DNA of 46,175 nt from Gloeocapsa sp. UFS-A4-WI-NPMV-4B04 (GTDB taxonomy: Bacteria > Cyanobacteriota > Cyanobacteriia > Cyanobacteriales > Chroococcidiopsidaceae), in the NCBI GenBank assembly GCA_019359535.1, contig JAHHHE010000015.1, forward strand, positions 1 through 46,175. Direction: 5' to 3'. The notes under the pieces are model-generated. The model saw nothing but the letters and a program-made list of their open reading frames with translations. It ran no database searches and was not told the DNA's origin. Made by a program: the position numbers and the translations under genes. Shown piece by piece: positions 7,760 through 14,992 of the stretch. The number at the start of each line of letters is the position of its first letter. Positions within the stretch are counted from its first letter, which is position 1.

Positions 7760-9580
7760 ATGGCAAAATTTCGAGATATCCTCAATTACTATCGGCCCTA
7801 CCGATCGTTCGCAATTTTTAGTATTGCCGCAGCCAGTTTCTTTGAAATTGTTGATCTGCTGGTTCCTTATACGATCGGGCAAATTTTGAATGTTTTGTCT
7901 GGTCAACCGATTGATAAAGTAGTGCAAGGCGCGATCGCACTCGTAGCTAACTTAACTGATCTGCCCCAAAATCAGTTTTTGTCCCTGGCTGTGTTAGTTG
8001 GATTAGTCTTTTTAGTAACAGTGGTGAGAGCGCCAATTGAAATTTGGTCGACTTGGTGGTTTCACTGGAGTATTGCTTTACGTTCACGGCGCGATCAAGC
8101 CCAAAATGCGATCGCCAAAATCCTTACCCTACCTCTAGAATTCTACGACGAAAATAACCCTGGACGTATTGCTGGACGAGTTGCTAGAGGTTTAGAAAAT
8201 CATACTTGGACTTACCCAGAAATTGCTGGACAATTGATTCCAAAGCTGTTTCGGGTAATGGGAATCTTTGTAATTATCTTAGTTATCGAGTGGCGCATCG
8301 GCTTACTATTTCTAGTTTCGTTTCTATTTATCCTCGGCTTCAGCCTTAAAGGTTTGAAGCAAATAATGGATCAAGAACGAAGGCTAGATAAATATATGGA
8401 AAATACCCAAAGCCGCACTTCCGAAATCGTCACTAACATCAAAACTGTTAAAGCTTTTGCTACCGAAATATCTGAATTAGCTAGGCAAAAGCAGCGTTTA
8501 GAACGCGAATTTAAAATAGTTATTTACCGTATTCACCTGGGTTACATCAAGCTAGGTACTTGGGCAAGGACAATTACTCAATTTTGTGTGTTTGCAATAT
8601 TAGGTATGACTCTTGCTGCCACGCTTAAGGGTGAGATAACACTTGGTCACTTTGTTATGACTTTAACCGTTTCCAGTATGGCTTATGCAGAGTTGGAACC
8701 AATCAACAACTTAGCAGAGATTTTTGCGCGTCGCTATGCCTCGATGTTAAGCTTTCATGAATTTATCCAGCAGCCGGATGGAATTGATGCTGCTAGTCTT
8801 GTTATGCCTTCATCTCCAGTTGCGACACCGAATCGCTTTACTGGAAAACTAAAATTTTCTAACGTTACTTTTGGTTACGATTCCAAACGCCCAGTTTTAC
8901 GAAACATCAATTTGTTGATCGAACCGTATCAAACAGTGGCGCTTGTGGGGCGTTCGGGTTCTGGTAAGTCTACTTTGGTAAAGCTACTATTTCGGTATTT
9001 TGAACCGAACCAAGGTCAAATCTTAATTGATGGTGAAGACATCCGCAGGCTAGATGTTGCTAATTATCGGCGGCGGCTTGCGATCGTGCATCAGGAAGTT
9101 GATGTTTTTAATGGTACTTTGCTAGATAACCTTACCTATGGCAACCCAGCAGCTAGTTTTGAGCAGGTTCAGGAAGCGTGTAGAATTGCCAGACTAGATG
9201 AAGTTATTGAGCAGTTGCCCGAAGGTTACTACACTATAGTGGGTGAAAGGGGTGTGCGGCTATCTGGTGGACAACGGCAGAGGTTAGGAATTGCGCGATC
9301 GCTGCTTGTTGATCCAGATGTCCTGATCTTTGACGAAGCCACATCTAGCCTAGATTATGAGTCTGAGCGTTCAATTCAGCTGGCAATGCGCTCAATTCTT
9401 GGTACTCGGACTACGATTATTATTGCCCACCGACTTAGTACAGTTCGCGAAGCAGATAAAATTGTAGTTCTCGATCGCGGTGAAATTGTGGAAGTTGGCA
9501 GTCACGCTGAATTATTGCGCCGCGAAGGAATTTATCGCCGCTTGCACTCGCTTCAAGAAACAGGTGAATTACTGAATTAG
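7760..9580 (+). CDS. ABC exporter, fused permease-ATPase (MsbA type)
   Basis: A complete 606-residue half-transporter. Residues 1-330 are a six-helix exporter domain; residues 360-606 are the nucleotide-binding domain with Walker A (GRSGSGKST), Q-loop (VHQEVDVFNG), signature (RLSGGQRQRLG), Walker B (VLIFDEATSSLD) and H-loop (IIAHRLST). It would act as a homodimer in the membrane, exporting a lipid, glycolipid or peptide. The start at 7760 fits the family (MAKFRDILNYYRPYR). Being downstream of a glycosyltransferase suggests glycolipid or glycosylated product export, as inference only. No peptidase C39 domain is present, so it is not a bacteriocin exporter of that class. Confidence 0.92.
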   Translation: MAKFRDILNYYRPYRSFAIFSIAAASFFEIVDLLVPYTIGQILNVLSGQPIDKVVQGAIALVANLTDLPQNQFLSLAVLVGLVFLVTVVRAPIEIWSTWWFHWSIALRSRRDQAQNAIAKILTLPLEFYDENNPGRIAGRVARGLENHTWTYPEIAGQLIPKLFRVMGIFVIILVIEWRIGLLFLVSFLFILGFSLKGLKQIMDQERRLDKYMENTQSRTSEIVTNIKTVKAFATEISELARQKQRLEREFKIVIYRIHLGYIKLGTWARTITQFCVFAILGMTLAATLKGEITLGHFVMTLTVSSMAYAELEPINNLAEIFARRYASMLSFHEFIQQPDGIDAASLVMPSSPVATPNRFTGKLKFSNVTFGYDSKRPVLRNINLLIEPYQTVALVGRSGSGKSTLVKLLFRYFEPNQGQILIDGEDIRRLDVANYRRRLAIVHQEVDVFNGTLLDNLTYGNPAASFEQVQEACRIARLDEVIEQLPEGYYTIVGERGVRLSGGQRQRLGIARSLLVDPDVLIFDEATSSLDYESERSIQLAMRSILGTRTTIIIAHRLSTVREADKIVVLDRGEIVEVGSHAELLRREGIYRRLHSLQETGELLN

Positions 9581-9654
9581 TTGGATAATAGCGATCGCAT
9601 GAGCCAAAATAATTCTAGTATTTCACTGCTTCTTGCCCAACTATAAAAAAGCGT

Positions 9655-9682
9655 TTGATTTTAATCTCCATTGTGCTACTAT
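9655..9682 (+). promoter_or_regulatory. Sigma70-type promoter of tRNA-Tyr
   Basis: TTGATT (9655-9660), 16-bp spacer and TACTAT (9677-9682) lie about 20 bp before the mature 5' end of tRNA-Tyr. Confidence 0.5.
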
Positions 9683-9701
9683 AAAAAACGGTGAATCAAA
9701 T

Positions 9702-9787
9702 GGGTCGATGCCCGAGTGGTTAATGGGGGCGGACTGTAAATCCGCTGGTTATCGCCTACGCTGGTTCAAATCCAGCTCGGCCCACCA
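9702..9787 (+). tRNA. tRNA-Tyr (GTA)
   Basis: Class II tRNA with a long variable arm. Acceptor strands GGGTCGA and TCGGCCC pair fully (one G-T), the anticodon GTA is at 9736-9738, the T arm holds GGTTCAAATCC, and CCA is encoded at 9785-9787. Confidence 0.97.
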
Positions 9788-9795
9788 TTTCAAAT

Positions 9796-9831
9796 AAAAA
9801 GGCAAAAAACTATTTTCAATTTTGCCTTTTT
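9796..9831 (+). terminator. Terminator after tRNA-Tyr
   Basis: A perfect 12-bp stem, AAAAAGGCAAAA (9796-9807) and TTTTGCCTTTTT (9820-9831), with the 3' arm ending in five T. It lies between the two tRNA genes, so tRNA-Thr may depend on read-through or its own start. Confidence 0.65.
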
Positions 9832-9848
9832 ACGATGACATAATTATT

Positions 9849-9920
9849 GCCCGTGTGGCTCAGTGGTAGAGCACACCCTTGGTAAGGGTGAGGTCACGAG
9901 TTCAATCCTCGTCACGGGCT
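9849..9920 (+). tRNA. tRNA-Thr (GGT)
   Basis: A 72-base class I tRNA. Acceptor GCCCGTG pairs with CACGGGC; the anticodon stem CACCC/GGGTG encloses TTGGTAA with GGT; the T arm contains GTTCAATCC. CCA is not encoded. Confidence 0.97.
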
Positions 9921-10225
9921 TTGGTTAAAGAACAAAAAACAACACGACCGATGCGCTTTGGTACAAGTTTGTGTATAGCTTCTAGCAAAGTTTGATATAA
10001 TCTGTCTCGTTTTTTTGCAGATATAGATCCAAGTTCGGGAATAAATCAGTTTTTGCAACACAACCTGAAGTATGTTACTCGGCATCAGTCGTTACAACTA
10101 TTTAGAAACGGCTGCTAAACGAACGAGCTTTTTTCTACCTTTCGGCAGGGGCTTCGGCTGGGAAAAATTTTTACGATTTTTGAGTGGGAATCACTTCCAT
10201 CTCTGTTTAATTTTACCCTAATAAT
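9921..10225. other. 305-bp leader before the baeRF gene
   Basis: No gene seen. A TATAAT box lies at 9996-10001, but no convincing -35 element is at the right distance. It may be the promoter region of the downstream gene. Confidence 0.35.
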
Positions 10226-11380
10226 ATGAGCTTCCTTTCGCTCGAAGAACTGAAAGAACTTGTCGAACAGCCGCAAGGATTGTGTGTATCAATCTATATG
10301 CCGACCGCGCAGCTTGGTTCAGAAACTCAGCAAAACTCTGTCCGCTTCAAGAATCTAATTCGGCAGGCGGAAGCGGATTTAAAAAAATATGAATTGCGTC
10401 CGACTGATCCAGGTCAATTTCTTCAGCCCGCGCTCGATTTGGATCAAGATGAATTTTGGCAGGATCAGAACGCAGGTTTAGCTTTGTTCATCTCAGAAGG
10501 ATTCTTCCGGTTCTATCGTGTACCGATCGAAATGATCGAACTGGTGGTCGTGAGCGATCGCTTTCATCTCAAACCGTTAATTCCGTTGTTGGGCGGAGAT
10601 AACCGCTTCTATATTCTCACGCTCGGTCAGCGCGATGTGCGTCTTTTGGAAGGCAATCGCTACGGCATGACTCGTGAAGTTGAAATCGAAGGCTTGCCGA
10701 AAAGCATGGATGAAGCGTTGCAGTATGACGAAACGGCGAAGGACGAACAGCGGCGGCAGGGCGGTGGTGCAGGTCGTGCCGCCTTACAAGCTGGGTCGTA
10801 TCACGGACAGGGAGGCGAGCGCGAAAACGTCAAGGAAGATTTGCTGCAATATTTCCAGTTAGTGGATAAAGCGCTGCACGACTTTTTTCGCAAACGCCGT
10901 GCGCCGCTTGTGCTAGCTGGTGTTAACTATTTGCTGCCGATTTATCACGAGGCAAATACCTACAATTTCATCGTGGAAGAAGGAATTCAACACAACACAA
11001 AGCAGCAAACGGCGCAAGAACTTCATGCAGAAGCTTGGGCGATCGTGGAGCCGCTATTTAAAGCAGACCAGCAAAAAGCGATCGATTACTATCATGAGTC
11101 GCTCGCGACTGGCAAAGGATCAAACAACTTGGACGAAGTAATTCAAGGCGCGTTCTATGGTCGTGTAGAACAGCTTTTTGTTCCGGTCGGTGTGCAAAAA
11201 TGGGGACATTTTGATCCGGACTCAATGGAGCTTGAAATGCACAATGATGCTCAACCTGGCGATGAAGATTTGCTAAATGCAGCAGCGATTCAAACGATCT
11301 TTCATGGTGGAACGGTGTACGCCGTTGAACCGAGGGAAGTGCCGGATGATACACCTGTTGCCGCAGTATTTCGCTACTAA
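10226..11380 (+). CDS. baeRF family protein (bacterial eRF1/aRF1-like)
   Basis: A 384-residue protein of the bacterial archaeo-eukaryotic release factor superfamily. It shows the typical opening (LEELKELVEQPQGLCVSIYMPT), the central RNaseH-like eRF1 domain (RFYILTLGQRDVRLLEGNRYGM) and the L7Ae-like end (RRAPLVLAGVNYLLPIYHE, then EQLFVPVGVQKWG ... AIQTIFHGGTVYAV). No classical GGQ loop is visible; the centre has a GGGAGRAALQAGSYHGQGG stretch instead. The family has been proposed to act on ribosomes in stress or conflict, but the role is untested. It is a single gene, somewhat richer in G+C than the flanking spacers. Confidence 0.8.
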   Translation: MSFLSLEELKELVEQPQGLCVSIYMPTAQLGSETQQNSVRFKNLIRQAEADLKKYELRPTDPGQFLQPALDLDQDEFWQDQNAGLALFISEGFFRFYRVPIEMIELVVVSDRFHLKPLIPLLGGDNRFYILTLGQRDVRLLEGNRYGMTREVEIEGLPKSMDEALQYDETAKDEQRRQGGGAGRAALQAGSYHGQGGERENVKEDLLQYFQLVDKALHDFFRKRRAPLVLAGVNYLLPIYHEANTYNFIVEEGIQHNTKQQTAQELHAEAWAIVEPLFKADQQKAIDYYHESLATGKGSNNLDEVIQGAFYGRVEQLFVPVGVQKWGHFDPDSMELEMHNDAQPGDEDLLNAAAIQTIFHGGTVYAVEPREVPDDTPVAAVFRY

Positions 11381-11483
11381 TTGCGCTTCATTCGAGCCTT
11401 GAACTCAGCCGAGAATCAACCAGCCCTAAAGCGATCGCCGGAATGAGAATCTTCTTGTTCCGGCAAATTATTGGCTAAGAGCC

Positions 11484-11719
11484 GAATGGCACGCTCGTTA
11501 AGGATGCCGCCAGTCTAAAAGCTATATTTTTTTATGTGCATTTCACTTATTTAAACAAATGCACGTAATATCACGGATTCATTTTTTCTAAAACTTTCTT
11601 AGTTGAGGGATCTGGAGAAATACCGCCTTATTGCACTTGCCCCTAAAAATCTGTCTTGATCACTTCTTGTAGCACAACTGTTATGCTGTCTGGGTCCGGA
11701 CTTAACGAGCGTGCCATTC
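11484..11719. repeat. 19-bp inverted repeat at a rearranged SDR locus
   Basis: GAATGGCACGCTCGTTAAG at 11484-11502 recurs as its complement at 11701-11719, 198 bp apart. The right arm is the end of the SDR remnant; the left arm continues, on the opposite strand, into GATGCCGCCAGTCTAAAAGC, which reads as VKDAASLK, a plausible next part of the same gene. This suggests an inversion that duplicated 19 bp. Confidence 0.55.
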
Positions 11720-11856
11720 CACTTGGACTCCTAGCGCTTTCAATTCTTCAGTTGCAGTCCGACAAATGCGATCGCACTATCGCCTCGCGCCTGAAGTTGG
11801 CGGCAGCATTCGTAGCCGATGCCGCGATTTGCCCCTGTGACTATATAAGTTGCCAT
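11702..11856 (-). pseudogene. Short-chain dehydrogenase (SDR) 5' remnant
   Basis: From ATG 11856-11854 the frame reads MATYIVTGANRGIGYECCRQ, a clear SDR NAD(P)-binding Rossmann start with the TGxxxGIG motif. After about 30 residues a frameshift moves the sense to another frame (CRTATEELKALGVQVEWHAR), which ends at TAA 11704-11702. About 200 residues, including the YxxxK active site, are missing. The rest of 11381-11907 contains only the opposite-strand scrap at 11484-11520 and no intact gene. Confidence 0.7.
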
Positions 11857-11907
11857 AGAATTGCTCGATTAACTTTTTCAAATAGGTGGGCGATCGCAAT
11901 TTCAGAA

Positions 11908-12321
11908 TTATTCAATCACCTTAGAGCGCATCTGTTTAATTTGCCCCCGTTTATTTTTGCTGTCAAGCCGCTTTCTTTGAGAGCTACGAGACGGTTTGCT
12001 TGGTTTGCGTTTTTTAGGGACTACGACGGCACTTTTAATCAGCTCTTGCAGTCGTTTCAGTGCTGACTCACGGTTCTGCTCCTGACTGCGGTACTCCTGA
12101 GCCTTAATAACAACTACACCTTCCTTGGTAATGCGCTGGTCGTTCAAGTTCAATAGCCGCTCTTTGTAAACATCAGGTAGCGAGGAAGCTCCACTATCAA
12201 AGCGCAGGTGAATCGCCGTTGCTACCTTGTTAACGTTTTGCCCTCCTGCTCCTTGAGAACGAATTGCGCTAATCTCAAGCTCGTGAGCAGGAATAATGAC
12301 TGTGTTGGAAATTTGAAGCAT
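11908..12321 (-). CDS. arfB: ArfB-like peptidyl-tRNA hydrolase (ribosome rescue)
   Basis: A 137-residue stalled-ribosome rescue factor. The catalytic GGQ loop is present (SQGAGGQNVNKVATAIHLRF, about residues 22-41), within a release-factor-like domain, followed by a long Lys/Arg-rich tail (KKRKPSKPSRSSQRKRLDSK) that in ArfB threads into the empty mRNA channel. The length is typical (about 140). It frees nascent chains on non-stop ribosomes. It is monocistronic. The eRF1-like baeRF gene 0.5 kb away is also translation-linked, though on the other strand. Confidence 0.93.
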   Translation of the reverse strand: MLQISNTVIIPAHELEISAIRSQGAGGQNVNKVATAIHLRFDSGASSLPDVYKERLLNLNDQRITKEGVVVIKAQEYRSQEQNRESALKRLQELIKSAVVVPKKRKPSKPSRSSQRKRLDSKNKRGQIKQMRSKVIE

Positions 12322-12479
12322 GGTTATATTTAGTTATTGAACGCACGTCTTGATAAGAGTTACAAAATACTTAAGGAGACTTATACAAAACTATTTCAAA
12401 TTTTAGAAAAAACTATTTGGAAAATAAATTAAATAGGCAGCTAATCCTAATATTTTAGGCATGGATTTAACTTGTTTTT

Positions 12480-12680
12480 TGACGGTTTTTTCTACACAGT
12501 CGGGCATCATGCTGATTATTCCCTAAATTTTAATATTTTTATTACCGTGTTTAACTAATATTTTGATTCCCCCGATATTTTGCTCAACAATATTATTGAA
12601 ATACATCCGGCCTTTGATATAACCCTACCAGTTTACGCTCTGAATGGAGCGAATCAGGGTTCGCCCCAAAATCTTTAATT
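12480..12680 (-). pseudogene. IS6/IS240-like transposase remnant
   Basis: On the minus strand a frame around 12540-12615 reads YFNNIVEQNIGGIKILVKHG, resembling YLNNIVEQDHRxIKR near the C-terminal catalytic Glu of IS6-family transposases. It is bounded by stops and only partly like the consensus, so it is a decayed copy. No terminal repeats were found. The remainder of 12322-12822 shows no gene. Confidence 0.4.
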
Positions 12681-12822
12681 TCTTAAGTGCATTGGTAACA
12701 ACAGAATTATTTTTCGTTGTCTCTGGCTAGAGGTAAGGCAAATAAATTATTGATAGGATCGTTTAAGTTATTTAGTACATAGACAATATTTAAACTCCTT
12801 AGCAATTTAACTAACCACGCCA

Positions 12823-13884
12823 ATGCCACAATCCGTCCTTCCTCCTCCTATGTATCCAAAACTTAGCTTGACAGCTCTTGCGCCGATGCAGGATGTGACG
12901 GATCTACGGTTCATGAGCGCGATCGCAAATTATGGCAGTCCTGATTACTTCTTTACTGAGTATTTTCGTGTCCATGCTAGTTCGGGTCTAGATAAAAGCA
13001 TACTCAGCTCAATTACAGAGAACTCCACTGGTCGCCCCATCTTTGCTCAACTGATCGGTGAGAGTATCCCAGATCTCGTACGCATTGCCCTAGAATTGAG
13101 CCGCTACCCAATAGCAGGTATTGACCTCAACATGGGATGCCCTGCCCCCAGAATTTATCGTAAAAATGTCGGTGGCGGACTGTTGCGTGACCCTGAGAAG
13201 GTCAGCCGTATCCTTGGCGAGTTACGCGGGGCTGTTGATGGGCTTTTGACCGTCAAAATGCGAATTGGCTTTGAGGATACAGCCAACTTTGATCGTCTCC
13301 TTGATTTGCTCAACCTGCACAACATCGACTTGTTAAGCTTGCACGGTCGTACTGTTAAGGAAATGTATCATAGCAATGTGCATTACGAGTTCATTACTCA
13401 TGCCGTACAACGAGTTAATTGTCCAGTTTTAGCGAACGGTAATGTAACATCTGCCATCTCAGCAGCAGCCGTTTTAAATACTACAGGAGCAGCAGGGGTA
13501 ATGATTGGTCGCGCTGCGATCCGAAATCCTTGGATTTTTAAGCAAATCCGTCAACATTTAAGTGGTCAATCCGTCTCCATCGTAACTCTAGCTGAAGTAC
13601 GCGATTACATTGAGCTACTGCGTCGAGCTATGACAGCACCGACAATACCGGAGCGGGCGCGTGTTAGCCATATGAAAATGTATCTAAACTACATCGCTCA
13701 GAGTGTAGATGCCGCAGGAGCTTTCTTAAACAGTATGCGCCTTGCCCGAACTGAAGCTGAACTATTCGGGATCTGCGATCGCTATTTATTAACCAACCCA
13801 GGCGCAGAATTTTCTTTAGAGCCGTATCCCGGACTTGTGGCTCGTCCTAGCCGCGAGTCTGCCCACGAATTGATAGCAAGTTAA
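12823..13884 (+). CDS. tRNA-dihydrouridine synthase (DusC-like)
   Basis: A 353-residue FMN-dependent TIM-barrel enzyme that reduces uridines in the tRNA D-loop. Seen: LAPMQDVTDLRF at the N-terminus, the active-site block DLNMGCPAPRIYRKNVGGGLL with the catalytic Cys, KMRIG, LSLHGRT, and ANGNV / GVMIGRAAIRNPWIF (phosphate binding). A second ATG at 12850 (MYPKLSL) is a possible start. It is clearly different from the DusB-type paralogue at 37965-39020, so two tRNA sites are probably served. Single gene. Confidence 0.88.
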   Translation: MPQSVLPPPMYPKLSLTALAPMQDVTDLRFMSAIANYGSPDYFFTEYFRVHASSGLDKSILSSITENSTGRPIFAQLIGESIPDLVRIALELSRYPIAGIDLNMGCPAPRIYRKNVGGGLLRDPEKVSRILGELRGAVDGLLTVKMRIGFEDTANFDRLLDLLNLHNIDLLSLHGRTVKEMYHSNVHYEFITHAVQRVNCPVLANGNVTSAISAAAVLNTTGAAGVMIGRAAIRNPWIFKQIRQHLSGQSVSIVTLAEVRDYIELLRRAMTAPTIPERARVSHMKMYLNYIAQSVDAAGAFLNSMRLARTEAELFGICDRYLLTNPGAEFSLEPYPGLVARPSRESAHELIAS

Positions 13885-14091
13885 AAATCGGCTGAGAGAA
13901 GCCATAATTGGCGCTGCACAGTAGTAGAGTAAGCGATCGGCATCCAGCATTACCTGAAGTGCGGGGCTTTAGACCCAATTTCTTGGTAACACAACGGCAA
14001 AAGTAATTCTGATGCTAGAGGTCGAGAACTATCTAAGAAAGATAGTGTTTTTTATAAGGGCAGTTTAACTATTAAAGTCTTGGTCAACATA

Positions 14092-14985
14092 ATGAACATA
14101 TTGACACTTTTTAGTGAAGGACGGAGCGAACTCCAAACAGAGATTGATAAAGCGACGAAACGGGAGCAAGTAGTTCAGCTTGTTCAAAATCAACTCAATA
14201 GTCTTGAAAAAGTCTATATTAAAGAACTGAGCATAACTCAAGCAAGGTTACTTTTTTTTCTTTTAGAAATACTACGACAGTCTATAAATACTCTTCTTGC
14301 TATCAACGAGACAAAAGTTGTAGACCCACAACCTCAGCAAATTGTTAATCAAATTACTTTACCTAAAAGTTTAATCCTGAGAGTGCTACAGGGAATTGTT
14401 TGTACAGGCATTTTAGGAGTGTTATTCTCGTTAACTTCAACTGAACCAGCAGCTTGGATGGAAATATTATTGATATCTCTGCTTGTCGGACTAGAAGTTG
14501 CGTTTGAACTAGATAAAGATAATTACAAAAACATTCCAGGCTCTTTTCAAATTGGGGAAGCACCCCAGATGCTTGTGCAGATTGATAGCAAAATCCTTTT
14601 AGACAACCTTGCGGATGCTTTAAATACTATCGATCTTGCAGTAGCCTCTGTTATCGAAGAGAAACCGCTCGACTCTAGTGGGATAGAAAATCAACCAGAA
14701 CTATTGCTGTTTCTTCAGAGGTTAATGGGTGCGTCGTTTCTTGAAAAACCTCAAATGACTCTTGAATTGGCGCAACTTCTTCCCCAAATTTTAATGGAAC
14801 AGGGAATTAGAGCGCAAATTTACCGCGCAGACGACAATAGTCATCGTGAATATTTTGATTTTGAGCCAAGTATCGACCGTTCTAAGCAAGATTACACCAC
14901 GATAACTCCTGCCTTGTTAAATGGCGATCGCCTGCTTCGCCGAGGTCGAGTAATCGAGCCAGCTAAATTAATCAGTAGTTCGTAG
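14092..14985 (+). CDS. Membrane protein with GrpE-like tail, partner of the Hsp70-like gene
   Basis: About 297 residues from ATG 14092 (an in-frame TTG at 14080 would add four). An N-terminal helical or coiled-coil region (LQTEIDKATKREQVVQLVQNQ, then a leucine-rich helix) leads to two membrane segments near residues 93-113 and 123-140, then a soluble C-terminal half. The last 20 residues, GDRLLRRGRVIEPAKLISSS, look like the beta-wing of GrpE (typically LLNxRVIRPAxV). With an Hsp70-like gene starting 7 bp after its stop, I infer a membrane-bound nucleotide-exchange or adaptor partner. The GrpE similarity is short and needs a profile search; otherwise it is an unknown membrane protein. Confidence 0.6.
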   Translation: MNILTLFSEGRSELQTEIDKATKREQVVQLVQNQLNSLEKVYIKELSITQARLLFFLLEILRQSINTLLAINETKVVDPQPQQIVNQITLPKSLILRVLQGIVCTGILGVLFSLTSTEPAAWMEILLISLLVGLEVAFELDKDNYKNIPGSFQIGEAPQMLVQIDSKILLDNLADALNTIDLAVASVIEEKPLDSSGIENQPELLLFLQRLMGASFLEKPQMTLELAQLLPQILMEQGIRAQIYRADDNSHREYFDFEPSIDRSKQDYTTITPALLNGDRLLRRGRVIEPAKLISSS

Positions 14986-14992
14986 TAATTAT

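Noticed and set aside
11656-12066. 136-residue plus-strand ORF opposite arfB
   Set aside because: Antisense to a clear ArfB gene and to the SDR remnant.
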